Shown: positions 5,931 through 16,341, counted from the stretch's first letter. The stretch is DNA of 59,465 bases from Lachnospiraceae bacterium (GCA_014239155.1 JAAZZQ010000052.1:1-59465); one strand, 5' to 3'. Notes: a model not told the origin generated them from the sequence alone. Numbers and translations: made by a program.

Positions 5931-7445
5931 TTGGAAGAGAAAAGAATTGTGGTGAATCAAAATGAAGAAGTGTTTTTTTACAATAATGTAGATTTTTGTA
6001 TTGGAACAGGGCATATGGGGCTTGCGCTAACACAAGAATATCAAGAGCAGCTAAGACTGGTGCAGAAAGAGATAGGATTTCAACATATTAGGGGGCATGG
6101 GCTGTTTAGTGACAATATGGCAATATATCAAGAATATGAGGAGAATGGCATAAGGAAGCCAGAATTTAATTACACCTATTTGGACCGAGTAATGGATTTT
6201 TATCAGAGTGTGGGGTTGCGTCCCTTCTTAGAATTAGGATTTATGCCAAAGGAGCTCGCAAGTGGTGTACAGACAATTTTTTATTGGAAGGGAAATACGA
6301 CTCCGCCGCGCGATTATGAAGTGTGGTGTGAGATGGTGCAAAGTCTGTTGCGTCATTTGATGGAGCGCTATGGTGTGGAGGAAGTTGTGACATGGCCGAT
6401 TGAGGTGTGGAATGAACCGAATTTATGTGGATTTTGGGAAAATGCCGATATGAAAGAGTATTTTTGCCTTTTTCATAAAACGTTTGATACAATCAAGGCG
6501 GTGGACAGCAGATTTCGTGTGGGTGGCCCTGCTGTCTGCGGTGGTACAGACGAAGTGTGGATTCGTGCCTTTATGGAGTATTGCAGCGCGCACAAAATTA
6601 CGGTAGATTTTGTGACCAGACATCACTATACAATCGAATCACCAAAATGTGTAGGGCATTATGATTATGTTACACTGATGAACCCAGAAGATGGATTTGC
6701 AAATCTAAAAACTTCGCGGGATATCATTGATTCTTTTGCAGAATATAGAGATTTGCCAATTCACATTACGGAGTTTAATACTTCCTATACGCCTAAGAGC
6801 GTAATTCATGATACAAATCTGAATGCAGCGTTTATTGCACATCAGTTGTCACGGCTCGGTGATGGAAATGCTTCGTATTCTTATTGGACTTTTGGAGATG
6901 TGTTTGAGGAGCAGGGTGTGCCATTTACACCGTTTCACGGCGGATTTGGATTGATAGCAAATGGCTGTATTCCTAAGCCAACCTTTTGGACATTTGTTTT
7001 TTATAAGGAGTTGCAAAAGAGCGGTGGGATATGTGTCTATAGAGACGATTGTTTCGTGGTGCTAAGAAAGATGGATGGAAGTTATTTAGGAATAGGCTGG
7101 AATCCTGTGAAATCAAATGCAGAGGAAGATAAGCGCATTGTACTTTCCTTAGAAGCTGATGCGGGGATATACAGTCTTCTGACAAAGACAGTGGATGAAA
7201 AGACCTGCAATCCGTTGCGGGTATGGCATGATATAGGAGAACCTGCAAATCCCACAGACATGCAGAAAAAACTTTTGCGGCAGGCGGCGCAGCCTTTTGT
7301 GCAGACATGCAGGTTGAAGTGCGAGGCTGTCACAATGGAAGTTACGCTTTTACTAAAGCGAAATGCAGTTGTCTATTTTGAAGTTTGGAAATGTGATATA
7401 CAATCCGACCGCGGTTATGATTATGAGCGTGCGGTATTTGGATAG
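5931..7445 (+). CDS. GH39 family beta-xylosidase, cytoplasmic
   Basis: 504 residues from the TTG at 5931, which has GGAGGAG 7-8 bases upstream; in-frame ATGs at 5916 and 5892 lie in the ribosome site and hairpin 4. The (beta/alpha)8 domain starts CIGTGHMGLAL and IRGHGL. E162 in VWNEPN is the acid/base and E281 in HITEFNTSY the nucleophile, as in clan GH-A retaining beta-xylosidases. HGGFGLI and KPTFWTF near residues 338-355 are also family hallmarks. No signal peptide is present, so it releases xylose from imported oligomers. It is first in a five-gene operon. Confidence 0.9.
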   Translation: MEEKRIVVNQNEEVFFYNNVDFCIGTGHMGLALTQEYQEQLRLVQKEIGFQHIRGHGLFSDNMAIYQEYEENGIRKPEFNYTYLDRVMDFYQSVGLRPFLELGFMPKELASGVQTIFYWKGNTTPPRDYEVWCEMVQSLLRHLMERYGVEEVVTWPIEVWNEPNLCGFWENADMKEYFCLFHKTFDTIKAVDSRFRVGGPAVCGGTDEVWIRAFMEYCSAHKITVDFVTRHHYTIESPKCVGHYDYVTLMNPEDGFANLKTSRDIIDSFAEYRDLPIHITEFNTSYTPKSVIHDTNLNAAFIAHQLSRLGDGNASYSYWTFGDVFEEQGVPFTPFHGGFGLIANGCIPKPTFWTFVFYKELQKSGGICVYRDDCFVVLRKMDGSYLGIGWNPVKSNAEEDKRIVLSLEADAGIYSLLTKTVDEKTCNPLRVWHDIGEPANPTDMQKKLLRQAAQPFVQTCRLKCEAVTMEVTLLLKRNAVVYFEVWKCDIQSDRGYDYERAVFG

Positions 7446-7497
7446 GATGATAAGTGCGGTGACAGCCAAAAAAGAGATACAGGAGGAAAAAGAGAAT

Positions 7498-8964
7498 ATG
7501 CAAACAAAACAAATTACAATTAATATAGGTTACAAAGGAGTGCAGGACACCAACCCGCTAATAACACAGCGGTTTGGTGCAGATCCATATGCTATGGTTT
7601 ACAAGGATAGCGTATATATTTATATGACTGGGGACGCATTTGAGTACGATGCGAATGGAGATGTCAAAGAGAATACATACAGCAAGATTCATCAAATTAA
7701 TGTCATTTCGACAAATGATATGGTAAACTTTAGGGATTGTGGTTCTATTAATGCGGCTTCTCAAACAGGTATTGCAAAATGGGCAAATAATTCGTGGGCA
7801 CCAGCTGCGGCGTGGAAAAAGATTGATGGAAAGGATCAGTTTTTCCTCTATTTTGCAGATGGGGGTGGAGGGATTGGTGTTTTGCAGGCGGACAGTCCCA
7901 CGGGACCATTTTATGATCCGTTGGGAAAGGGGTTAATTACAAGACAGACGCCAAATTGTGCAGATGTGTTTTGGCTGTTTGATCCGGCGGTGTTAGTGGA
8001 TGATGACGGGAGGGCTTATCTGTATTTTGGCGGCGGCGTTCCGGAAGGGAAGGCGGCTGCACCGGGTACAGCGAGGGTGGTTGAGCTTGGCGCAGACATG
8101 ATTCATATTGTCGGGGATCCACAAGTGATTAATGTGCCATATCTGTTTGAGGATTCTGGTATTCATAAGGCTGGTGGGAAATATTATTATACATACTGTA
8201 CAAACTGGCAAGTTGATGTGGCGGGCACAGAACAGTATGGTTTTCACGACGGGGAAATTGCTTGTCTGGTCAGTGATACACCAATGGGACCATTTACTTA
8301 TCAGGAGACGATTCTAAGGAATCCGGGAAGTGTATTTGGACTGAGTGGAAACAATCATCACTGTGTTTTTAACTTTCAAAATCAGTGGTATATCGCTTAT
8401 CATACAAGAATTCTCGAGAAAGCTATGGGTGTAGAGAAGGGATACCGTTGCACCCATATTGATGCGTTTGAAATGCAAAAGGATGGTACAATTGGAGAAA
8501 TCAGACAGACTTTGCGCGGCAGGAAACAGATTCGATATGTGGACGCATATCAACAGAATTTGGCAGTCAACTTTGCTGTTATGGCGGGTGTGGACATCAC
8601 AGAGGATAAAAGCAGCAATCAAAATAATGGTTGTGACATGGTGTTGACGGGGATTGACAGTGGTGACTATATCAAGATTGCAGGTGTGGATTTTTCGGAG
8701 AACTCGCCAGAATGTTTTGCGGCAGCACTGCGGTGTAATGGAGCGCATGTAGCGAATGGTATGATACAGGTGCGTATTGACAATTTGGAGGGAGAGCTTC
8801 TTGCAATCCTTTCCGTAAAAGATTTGACAGAAAAACAAAAGTTTATAGAATATAAGACACAGCTTTTAATGCCTGTCCAGGGAGTTCATGATTTATATTT
8901 GATATTTGATGGAGAGGGTTATGAGATAAAGAGCTGGATTTGCCAAGAAAGATGCAGCAGATGA
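7498..8964 (+). CDS. GH43 family arabinofuranosidase/xylosidase with C-terminal CBM6-like domain
   Basis: 488 residues from the ATG at 7498 behind AGGAGGAAAAAG; a longer frame upstream overlaps the GH39 gene and has no ribosome site. The five-bladed propeller starts with ADPYAMVY (D29, the probable general base), followed by WAPAAAWKK and FDPAVLVDDDGRAYLYFGGG. Residues ~355-488 resemble a CBM6 jelly roll (TGIDSGDYIKIAGVDF). The arrangement is like arabinoxylan arabinofuranohydrolases of the GH43_29/XynD type, so removal of arabinose side chains is likely. No signal peptide. Confidence 0.85.
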   Translation: MQTKQITINIGYKGVQDTNPLITQRFGADPYAMVYKDSVYIYMTGDAFEYDANGDVKENTYSKIHQINVISTNDMVNFRDCGSINAASQTGIAKWANNSWAPAAAWKKIDGKDQFFLYFADGGGGIGVLQADSPTGPFYDPLGKGLITRQTPNCADVFWLFDPAVLVDDDGRAYLYFGGGVPEGKAAAPGTARVVELGADMIHIVGDPQVINVPYLFEDSGIHKAGGKYYYTYCTNWQVDVAGTEQYGFHDGEIACLVSDTPMGPFTYQETILRNPGSVFGLSGNNHHCVFNFQNQWYIAYHTRILEKAMGVEKGYRCTHIDAFEMQKDGTIGEIRQTLRGRKQIRYVDAYQQNLAVNFAVMAGVDITEDKSSNQNNGCDMVLTGIDSGDYIKIAGVDFSENSPECFAAALRCNGAHVANGMIQVRIDNLEGELLAILSVKDLTEKQKFIEYKTQLLMPVQGVHDLYLIFDGEGYEIKSWICQERCSR

Positions 8965-9036
8965 GAAGGAAACTTTAGTATTATTAGGCACAACTTGCAA
9001 ATTTTGTATTGATAACAGAAAGTGAGATAAAATCAA

Positions 9037-11928
9037 ATGAACACATTTACCATATTTGAGAATAATAAGCTAGTGTCGCTTTTTATTGAAAATGAGTCAT
9101 ATGAGGGCGTAAAGAAAATTGGAGCGCGTGTGGCGTGTGATATTGAGCTGGTAACCGGTGTCAAGCCTGAGCTTTTCACAGTGCCAGAGCAGTGCAAAAG
9201 TGACAGGGTTGTTATATTTGCAACGCTTGGGAAAAGTTCGTTTCTTGAGAAGCTCGAGGTGTCGGGCAAATGGAGCAGCACACAGATTCAGGGTAAGCGG
9301 GAGGTTTACCAGATGCAGGTTGTAAGTGCGCCTTTTGGTGATGTAGTGTCAGTGAAGGAAGCGCTGGTTATTGCGGGAAGTGACAAGCGAGGGACAATTT
9401 ATGGAATGTTCCGACTGTCAGAACTGTGTGGTGTGTCGCCGCTTATTTATTGGGGAGACGTTGTTCCACAGAGAAAGGAGACAGTAATTTTGTCAATTGG
9501 AGACAAACTTGTCTCAAAGGAGCCATCTGTAAAGTACCGTGGTTTTTTTATCAACGACGAGTGGCCTGCTTTTGGGAATTGGTGTATGGAGACATTTGGC
9601 GGTGTCAACGCAAAGGCGTATGAGGAAATCTTTATTTTGTTGTTGCGTCTCAAGGGCAATTACATGTGGCCTGCAATGTGGGACTCTGTTTTCTCTGAGG
9701 AGGGACCGGGACTTGCAAGCGCAGAGTTAGCAGATGTTTATGGTGTTATTATGGGAACGTCACACCATGAGCCATTATGTCGCGCTGGTGCGGAGTGGCA
9801 GCGGATTTATCAGAGATATGGCACAGACAATACATGGAGTTTTGTATCAAACCGCGATGCAATCACAGCGTTTTGGAAAGATGGCATTTTGCGCAACAAG
9901 CCATTTGAGAATGTGATTACAATCGGTATGCGCGGCGAGAGTGATTCTATGTTACTTCCAGAGGATGCAGGACTTGCGGATAATGTGCAGGTCATTAAGG
10001 ATGCTATTGTGACACAGCATGCGCTTTTGCGTGAGCATATGGACAAGGACCTAAAGGATATTCCGCGTATGCTTGCCATCTACAAAGAAGTGGAAGACTA
10101 TTATTACGGAGATGTGACCTGTGCGGGATTGAAGGGGTGGGAGGAACTCGACGACGTGATTCTGCTACTCTGTGAGGATAATTTTGGCAACACTAGAGGA
10201 TTGCCTAATGAGGCAGATAGGAAGCACCCCGGGGGTTATGGTATGTACTATCATTTTGATTACCACGGTGGTCCGATTAGTTATGAGTGGCAGAATACAG
10301 CGCGGCTGACCAAGACGTGGGAACAGATGACGCAGGCTTATGAATATGGAGTACGAGAGCTTTGGATTGTCAATGTGGGTGATTTGAAGGGAGCAGAGTA
10401 TCCACTTTGTTATTTTATGAATCTTGCATATGATTATGAAACCTACAGCCAGAAAAATAAAACAGAGGAATATGTAAAAATATGGATTGAACAGCAGTTT
10501 GGAAATCGTCTTGACAAGGAGGACAAACAGGATATGTTTGCTTTGCTAGATGGTTATACTAAGTGGAATGCGGCAAGACGTCCGGAGGCGATGACACCAG
10601 ATATTTATCATCCTTGCCACTTCCGGGAAGGGGAGCGTGTCTGGAATGAAGTACATAAATTGATGGAGACAGCAAATCGGTTGAAGGAACATATGCCGAA
10701 GGAGTGTATGGACGCATATGGAAGTATGATTTATTACCCAGCAATAGCATCTCTAAATCTGATACTAATGCACATTGAGGCGGGCTGGAATGCGTATTAT
10801 GCAAAGCAAGGCAACATGGGGGCAAATGCCTATGCCGCCAATGTAAAGTGGCGGGCAGCAAAAGACCGTCAATATGTGCAGGAGTATCATGCGCTGGCGG
10901 GCGGCAAATGGAATCATATGATGGATTCTGCACATACAGGTTTTCGTAGTTGGGATGCACACAACTGGACATATCCAATCGTGCAGGAAGTGATACCGCT
11001 TCCAATGGCGAAAATGATTGTCGGTTTCCGCGGTGGGGAAGCATATCATCTGGGTGCACACTGGCAGGATAACAATTACCCATACAACGATGATTTTACC
11101 AGACCAGATACAAAAAACGTGGTTATTGAGCTTGGCAGCCGCGGAGATGTGGATTTCCTATATCGCATACAGTGTGATAAGCCGTGGGTATACTTTGACA
11201 GAACACAGGGAAGTGTTGAGAGCTTGGCAAAGGGTAAGGAAAGCATTGTGGTTACTTGTAACAGGGAAAAATTAAAGGGCAGGGAACGCGCCTTAGTCGA
11301 GGTTTTAGTCACGTTTGAAAATGGTGAAAAGACAGTTGGAAGGCTGGAGCTTGTGGCGGAGGAGGTAGAGAAGACTGTCTATATGGCAGGCACTTACATT
11401 GAGAAGCAAGGTTATATTGCTATGAATGCAGATGGCTTTACCGAGAAGAAGGACATAGGAGATGAAGGCTTTGAGGTTATTGCGCACCTTGGCAGAATGG
11501 GATCTGCAATAAAGGCTTTTCCCGTTACAAAATCGTGGATTGACATAATAGATGCGCCTTATTTGCGGTATACATTTGCAGCGCAAAACGCGGGGGATTA
11601 TATTGTGCGGTTTTATCTGCTACCCAGAAATCCGGTCGAGAAGGGAAAGCGCATGTGTCTTTCTTTCTCGGTTAACGGAGAGTGCAGGAAGGTGCTTGAT
11701 ACTGTGTCAAATTCCTTCCATACAGATTGCACGTGCGAGGAGTGGAATCAAGGCGTCCTAGACAATATCCGAGTGGCCGAATCGGTTGTTCCAGTGAAAA
11801 GAGGAGAGAATCAATTGTATTTCTATGCGGCGGATCCCGGGATTGTGCTTGAACGTATTGTCTTGTATCCTGAGAATACTATGTTGCCAGAATCCTATCT
11901 GGGACCTGTCGAGAGCTGGCGAATTTAA
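9037..11928 (+). CDS. GH115 family alpha-glucuronidase, cytoplasmic
   Basis: 963 residues. The pattern GTIYGMFRLSELCGVSP (residues ~113-130), KYRGFFINDEWPA (~165-178), RLKGNYMWPAMWDSVF (~204-219), IMGTSHHEPL (~240) and TIGMRGESD (~303) identifies GH115. This family removes (4-O-methyl)glucuronic acid from internal xylose units of xylan and its fragments. A C-terminal beta-rich region (~840-963) fits the extra domain usual in the family. There is no signal peptide, so decorated oligomers must be imported. The ribosome site is weak (AGTGAG). It sits between GH43 and the esterase in the same operon. Confidence 0.93.
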   Translation: MNTFTIFENNKLVSLFIENESYEGVKKIGARVACDIELVTGVKPELFTVPEQCKSDRVVIFATLGKSSFLEKLEVSGKWSSTQIQGKREVYQMQVVSAPFGDVVSVKEALVIAGSDKRGTIYGMFRLSELCGVSPLIYWGDVVPQRKETVILSIGDKLVSKEPSVKYRGFFINDEWPAFGNWCMETFGGVNAKAYEEIFILLLRLKGNYMWPAMWDSVFSEEGPGLASAELADVYGVIMGTSHHEPLCRAGAEWQRIYQRYGTDNTWSFVSNRDAITAFWKDGILRNKPFENVITIGMRGESDSMLLPEDAGLADNVQVIKDAIVTQHALLREHMDKDLKDIPRMLAIYKEVEDYYYGDVTCAGLKGWEELDDVILLLCEDNFGNTRGLPNEADRKHPGGYGMYYHFDYHGGPISYEWQNTARLTKTWEQMTQAYEYGVRELWIVNVGDLKGAEYPLCYFMNLAYDYETYSQKNKTEEYVKIWIEQQFGNRLDKEDKQDMFALLDGYTKWNAARRPEAMTPDIYHPCHFREGERVWNEVHKLMETANRLKEHMPKECMDAYGSMIYYPAIASLNLILMHIEAGWNAYYAKQGNMGANAYAANVKWRAAKDRQYVQEYHALAGGKWNHMMDSAHTGFRSWDAHNWTYPIVQEVIPLPMAKMIVGFRGGEAYHLGAHWQDNNYPYNDDFTRPDTKNVVIELGSRGDVDFLYRIQCDKPWVYFDRTQGSVESLAKGKESIVVTCNREKLKGRERALVEVLVTFENGEKTVGRLELVAEEVEKTVYMAGTYIEKQGYIAMNADGFTEKKDIGDEGFEVIAHLGRMGSAIKAFPVTKSWIDIIDAPYLRYTFAAQNAGDYIVRFYLLPRNPVEKGKRMCLSFSVNGECRKVLDTVSNSFHTDCTCEEWNQGVLDNIRVAESVVPVKRGENQLYFYAADPGIVLERIVLYPENTMLPESYLGPVESWRI

Positions 11929-11966
11929 AGAATAAAAAGTTTTAAAGAATAAAGGAGATTATAACT

Positions 11967-13685
11967 ATGGAAGGACCAAAAGCACCAAAAGACCCTGAAA
12001 AGAAACGGCAGGGATTTTACATTATGAGAAACAAACAAGTTTCCGGTTCCGCGCAGCCAAATGGAACGGGAGTTCAGTTTATCTATTTAAATGATGGACG
12101 TATGATATCTAGCGCCCGCATTGTAGGAAATATTACTGACAAGGAGATTCTTGACCTACTCTTGACAACAGAAGGCTTTCGGCGTCTGGTTCACAGCATT
12201 GGCGTCAGCGTGGAAATGGACAATCAAGATAAGAAGGCAGTGTTTGAGTTTCAAATGTATGGAAAATCTGATCCGTATGGGTCTGGAACGACGCTTCGTA
12301 TGGAGGTTCCGGCGGATGGTATGGAGTATATACTAAACCTGTCAAACTGTGATTGGTCGGATGATGACAGCATTCCGGGGCAGATTCGATTTGTATTTGA
12401 AGAACCGCAAAAGGATGGTGTGGCAGCGCAGGCATTAACAACGGTAAAATTTTATCTAAACGATGGATTTACAGCGCCAGAACCGGAGGAGGAGGAACAA
12501 GTTAATTTCGCGTGCAGCGAATATCAAAAAATGTTGCAAAAATCGCTTGTGCAGACTGGAAACAACGCGCGTTTAAAGGCTGCTATTGAGCAGGCGAAAC
12601 GGGGAGAAGATACCACCATTGCTTTTATTGGTGGTTCGATTACACAGGGGGCGGGCGCAGTGCCTATCAATACGAAATGCTATGCGTGGCGTACTTTTGA
12701 GGGATTATGCCGCCTTGTAGGAAAAGGTGTGGACGAGAACATTCACTATATCAAGGCAGGCGTGGGAGGAACACCCTCTGAGCTTGGAATGATACGTTAT
12801 GAACGCGATGTGTGCAGAGATGGGGCAGTGACCCCAGATATTGTGGTGGTGGAATTTGCGGTGAACGACGAGGGGGATGAGACAAAAGGCGTTTGTTACG
12901 AATCGCTAGTCAGAAAGATTTTGGCAGCAAAGAACAAGCCTGCTGTTATATTGCTGTTTGCCGTGTTTGCCAACGATTGGAATTTGCAGGAGCGACTTTG
13001 TGTTGTGGGAGAACACTATCAGCTGCCAATGGTTAGTACGCGGGATTGTGTGGTAGAACAATTTTACAAAAAGACGGGTGCAGGTAGAATTGTAACAAAG
13101 AACCAGTTTTTTTATGACTGTTTCCATCCAACGAACATAGGGCATCAAATTATGGCAGACGGTCTGCTTTATCTAATGCAAGAGGTGGAAAGGAGTCCAC
13201 AGGACGAAGACACACTGGACTTGAAAACAGTTCCATCTGTGATTGGTGGAGCCTTTGAACAGATTTGGCTTTTTGACCGAAGCAGCAAGACAGATACTGT
13301 AACAGTAGTATCGACGGGAGATTTCTCAGAGACGGACAATGAATTGCAAGGTGTTGAGATGGATAAGAACTTGACACAGACCAAAGAGTTTTCGTATAAT
13401 TGGAAACATATAAAGGGGCAAAAACCTTTTGTTATGGATATTTGCTGTACCAGTCTTATAATGGTGAACAAAGATTCGGGTGCGCCGAATGCGGGCTGTG
13501 CACAGGTGTTTGTAGATGGAGAGATGGTGCTTTTGGTGGATCCAAAGGTCAACGGTTGGATACACTGCAATCCGCTTATTTGTTTCCAAAATAGAGATCG
13601 CAAAATATGGCATATTGAGGTTAGAATGCAGCCGGGTGATGAGGACAAGGAATTTACAATACTTGGATTTGGCGTTGTGAGTTAA
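11967..13685 (+). CDS. SGNH/GDSL hydrolase, probable xylan acetyl esterase
   Basis: 572 residues, with AAAGGAG 9 bases before the ATG. The N-terminal ~190 residues look beta-rich with a charged start. The SGNH hydrolase core runs from ~200 to 400: IGGSITQG (S224 nucleophile, block I), AGVGGTPSELG (oxyanion Gly, block II), VEFAVNDEG (Asn, block III) and DCFHPTNIGH (D384/H387, block V). Residues ~430-572 form a further beta domain. Position between GH115 and GH43 suggests deacetylation of xylooligosaccharides; the substrate is inferred from context. No signal peptide. Confidence 0.85.
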   Translation: MEGPKAPKDPEKKRQGFYIMRNKQVSGSAQPNGTGVQFIYLNDGRMISSARIVGNITDKEILDLLLTTEGFRRLVHSIGVSVEMDNQDKKAVFEFQMYGKSDPYGSGTTLRMEVPADGMEYILNLSNCDWSDDDSIPGQIRFVFEEPQKDGVAAQALTTVKFYLNDGFTAPEPEEEEQVNFACSEYQKMLQKSLVQTGNNARLKAAIEQAKRGEDTTIAFIGGSITQGAGAVPINTKCYAWRTFEGLCRLVGKGVDENIHYIKAGVGGTPSELGMIRYERDVCRDGAVTPDIVVVEFAVNDEGDETKGVCYESLVRKILAAKNKPAVILLFAVFANDWNLQERLCVVGEHYQLPMVSTRDCVVEQFYKKTGAGRIVTKNQFFYDCFHPTNIGHQIMADGLLYLMQEVERSPQDEDTLDLKTVPSVIGGAFEQIWLFDRSSKTDTVTVVSTGDFSETDNELQGVEMDKNLTQTKEFSYNWKHIKGQKPFVMDICCTSLIMVNKDSGAPNAGCAQVFVDGEMVLLVDPKVNGWIHCNPLICFQNRDRKIWHIEVRMQPGDEDKEFTILGFGVVS

Positions 13686-13701
13686 AAGTGCACTGAAAGG
13701 C

Positions 13702-15351
13702 ATGGTCATTATAATGAATATTGATAATAAACTTCAGAAACAAGATACAAAAGTCAATCCTATCACAAGGCTGGATTATCCCGACCCTGATGTGATTCGG
13801 ATTGACGACACCTATTATATGATTTCAACAACCATGCATTTTATGCCGGGTGGAGAGATACTACGCTCATATGACTTGATAAATTGGGAGCATGCAGCCT
13901 TTGTGTATAATCGTTTGGATAGTACAGATGGGCAGCGGCTTGAGGGTGCAGAGAACATATATGGCAAGGGCATGTGGGCGGCTTCCTTACGATTTCACAG
14001 AGGAGTGTTTTATGTGTGCTTTGTCGCAAATGATACGGGAAAGACTTATCTGTATATGTCAGAATCCATTGCGGGACCGTGGAAAAAGCATCACATTGAA
14101 GGGTTTTACCACGATTGTTCTCTTTTGTTTGATGGAGATAATGTCTATATTGCATATGGAAACAAGAATATTTATATTACCCAGTTAAACAAGGAATTAA
14201 CAGCGCCTCTTAAGGGCGGTTTGCACCGTCTGGCAGTCAGTGATGCGGGGCACCCGGGGCTTGGGTATGAAGGGACGCATTTTTATAAAGTTAATGGGAA
14301 ATATTATTTATTTTTTATTCATTCACTGCGGGACCGATGGATGCGCACAGAGGCATGTTTTGTGGCTGATTCCATTGATGGTACATTTACTGGCGGTGAT
14401 ATTTTGATTGATGACAGAGGATATTGCGGCCAGGGTGTGGCACAAGGGGGAATTGTTGATACGCCGGATGGAAAGTGGTATGCAGTGTTGTTTCAGGATT
14501 ACGGTGCTGTCGGCAGGATTCCAGTGTTGGTCCCCGTTACATGGGAGGCAGGTTATCCCGTGTTTGGAAAAGACAAGCGGGTTCCGCGGCAATTTGAAGT
14601 GCCCTGTGGAAAGGAATCTTACCGTTATAAGCCGTTGGTACAAAGTGATGATTTTAGAAGAGAATCTGGTCTTTTGGAGGAAAAAGAACGCGAGTTGTAT
14701 GGTTGTTATGGCCTAAAAAGTGTATGGCAGTTTAATCATGAGCCAAATATGCAGTTGATTACACAGGATATAGAGAATGGTGTCCTCTGGGTAGAGACAG
14801 GAAAACGATGTCAAAGTTTGTTACAGGCGGCAAATGTGTTGACGCAGCGTATGCTCTTTCCGCGGTGCGCGGGGGAGGTGACAGTGGATGCTGCTGCGCT
14901 GAAGGTGGGAGATTATGCAGGAATTTGTGCTCTTCAGGGCTGTTATGGCATGGTTGCGGTGACGCGGCGGGACGATGGATTTTATCTTGTGATGAAAAGT
15001 AAAATAGCCGAAGAGGATTCTTTGCGTGCATCATCAGAAGAGAACATAGAAGAAAAAGAGTGGGAGGCAGTACCGATCAAGCAGAGCACAGTGCGCCTTC
15101 GGCTGGAAGTGGATTTTACCCAGATGAAAGATGAGGCGCGTTTTTTCTATTACGATTACGGTAATGATAATAATGCTCAGAATCATGATTGGGACAGCGG
15201 CACATGGAGACCGATTGGCATCGCGCAGAAACTGTATTTTAAATTAGATCATTTTGCGGGCTGTCGGTTTGGTCTGTTTGCCTATGCCACAGAGCAGGTA
15301 GGCGGCAGGGCGGGATTTTCTAAGTTTTGTTACCATAAAGTATATATGTAG
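13702..15351 (+). CDS. GH43 family exo-beta-xylosidase (GH43_12-like)
   Basis: 549 residues, last of the xylan operon, 16 bases after the esterase. ITRLDYPDPDVIRIDDTYYM carries the catalytic base Asp, and GYEGTHFYKVNGKYYLF holds the probable acid Glu. A C-terminal concanavalin-like beta domain from ~320 onward (VGDYAGICALQGCYGMVAV, HFAGCRFGLFAY) is typical of GH43 subfamilies 11/12, which act on xylooligosaccharides. The start is uncertain: GAAAGG is 1 base from the ATG at 13702 and 13 from the one at 13714. No export signal. Confidence 0.87.
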   Translation: MVIIMNIDNKLQKQDTKVNPITRLDYPDPDVIRIDDTYYMISTTMHFMPGGEILRSYDLINWEHAAFVYNRLDSTDGQRLEGAENIYGKGMWAASLRFHRGVFYVCFVANDTGKTYLYMSESIAGPWKKHHIEGFYHDCSLLFDGDNVYIAYGNKNIYITQLNKELTAPLKGGLHRLAVSDAGHPGLGYEGTHFYKVNGKYYLFFIHSLRDRWMRTEACFVADSIDGTFTGGDILIDDRGYCGQGVAQGGIVDTPDGKWYAVLFQDYGAVGRIPVLVPVTWEAGYPVFGKDKRVPRQFEVPCGKESYRYKPLVQSDDFRRESGLLEEKERELYGCYGLKSVWQFNHEPNMQLITQDIENGVLWVETGKRCQSLLQAANVLTQRMLFPRCAGEVTVDAAALKVGDYAGICALQGCYGMVAVTRRDDGFYLVMKSKIAEEDSLRASSEENIEEKEWEAVPIKQSTVRLRLEVDFTQMKDEARFFYYDYGNDNNAQNHDWDSGTWRPIGIAQKLYFKLDHFAGCRFGLFAYATEQVGGRAGFSKFCYHKVYM

Positions 15352-15396
15352 CCATAGATTTATTTTTTGATTTATGGTATTTGGGCTATGGATGGA

Positions 15397-15663
15397 GTGA
15401 AGGATTGTCGATTGCAGAAACTTTATGTGAAGCTGTTGGACAAATACAAAACGCATCAGAATGCAAAGCTTGACTATGAAGGTAGTCAGATGGTCTTAAA
15501 AGACGGCAGCTGCATTGGTGCCAGCAGATCAGAAGGACAACTTGTAAGTAATTTGATGCGTAAGTTTGATTTGTTTGGACTGGATTATAGGGGAGCATGG
15601 AAGCTGCTGATGGACGATGAAAGATGGAGAGAATGGAAACAACAGAATGGTTTTTGTAGGTAA
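15397..15663 (+). CDS. Small hypothetical protein
   Basis: 88 residues beginning MDGVKDCRLQKLY and ending REWKQQNGFCR, mixed charged and helical, with no recognisable family and no good ribosome site before the ATG at 15397. It lies at the left edge of the immunity-like cluster. The composition looks like a real or formerly real protein rather than random sequence, but the evidence is weak. Confidence 0.35.
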   Translation: MKDCRLQKLYVKLLDKYKTHQNAKLDYEGSQMVLKDGSCIGASRSEGQLVSNLMRKFDLFGLDYRGAWKLLMDDERWREWKQQNGFCR

Positions 15664-15717
15664 ATTAAGTTAGTTATTTTTTAGTGCTTTACGAAAGGAA
15701 TTGTAAAATACAAGCAT

Positions 15718-16236
15718 ATGAATAAAGATTTTAATTGTAAAATATATTTGTTATATCATCAGTATGAATATGGTGAGCATTGTGAATATGAGGAACTTAA
15801 AATTCTAGGTATCTACAGTTCTGAACAGAAAGCACAGGAAGCAATAGAACGGTATTATAAACTGGCAGGTTTTAAGAACTATTCTAAAGAGTGTTTTGTG
15901 GTTGATGAATATATTGTAAACGAGGACCGTTGTTGGAAAGAGGGATTTGTAAGTTCTGCCGATTTGGAACAAGATTTTGAGATTTTGACGAATTGTTTTA
16001 ATGAATGGCTATGTAATAATAAAAGTCCTTGTGAATCATGGGAAAATAAAGCATACTATAATGCGCTTTGTGAAGTGAATGAAGTGATATATGAAATGAA
16101 AGATATAACAAAACTTGCAGAACATATTCAACAGGTTTGGATTCGGCGGTTTGATGACAAAAGCAAAAGTTTTGATGACTATATGGAAATAGCAGGCAAA
16201 ATTATAGCAAAAGGATTTTACGATTTGTATGATTAA
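15718..16236 (+). CDS. DUF7336-like protein
   Basis: 172 residues. The first ~75 residues (YLLYHQYEYGE, LKILGIYSSEQKAQEAIERYYKLAGFKNY, FVVDEYIV, WKEGF) match the DUF7336 module, a small domain of unknown function found in proteins near toxin-immunity loci and phage genes. The C-terminal 90 residues are helical and unassigned. No membrane segment or signal peptide. Together with the following genes it forms a set of small acidic cytoplasmic proteins resembling an immunity gene array. Confidence 0.6.
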   Translation: MNKDFNCKIYLLYHQYEYGEHCEYEELKILGIYSSEQKAQEAIERYYKLAGFKNYSKECFVVDEYIVNEDRCWKEGFVSSADLEQDFEILTNCFNEWLCNNKSPCESWENKAYYNALCEVNEVIYEMKDITKLAEHIQQVWIRRFDDKSKSFDDYMEIAGKIIAKGFYDLYD

Positions 16237-16341
16237 GTTAGTCCCTCCAAACCCCCTCTTGCATCTGCGCTTAGGAATGAAACTCAAATGTAAATAGTAA
16301 TTTTTTTACAGATCATAAGACTTTTAAGAAGGGTAATGCTA

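Noticed and set aside
8314-8838. 174-codon leftward frame inside GH43
   Set aside because: Lies opposite a clear GH43 coding region; no ribosome site or family similarity.
10559-11083. 174-codon leftward frame inside GH115
   Set aside because: Shadow of the GH115 gene; composition rich in Pro, His and Ser as expected for antisense frames.
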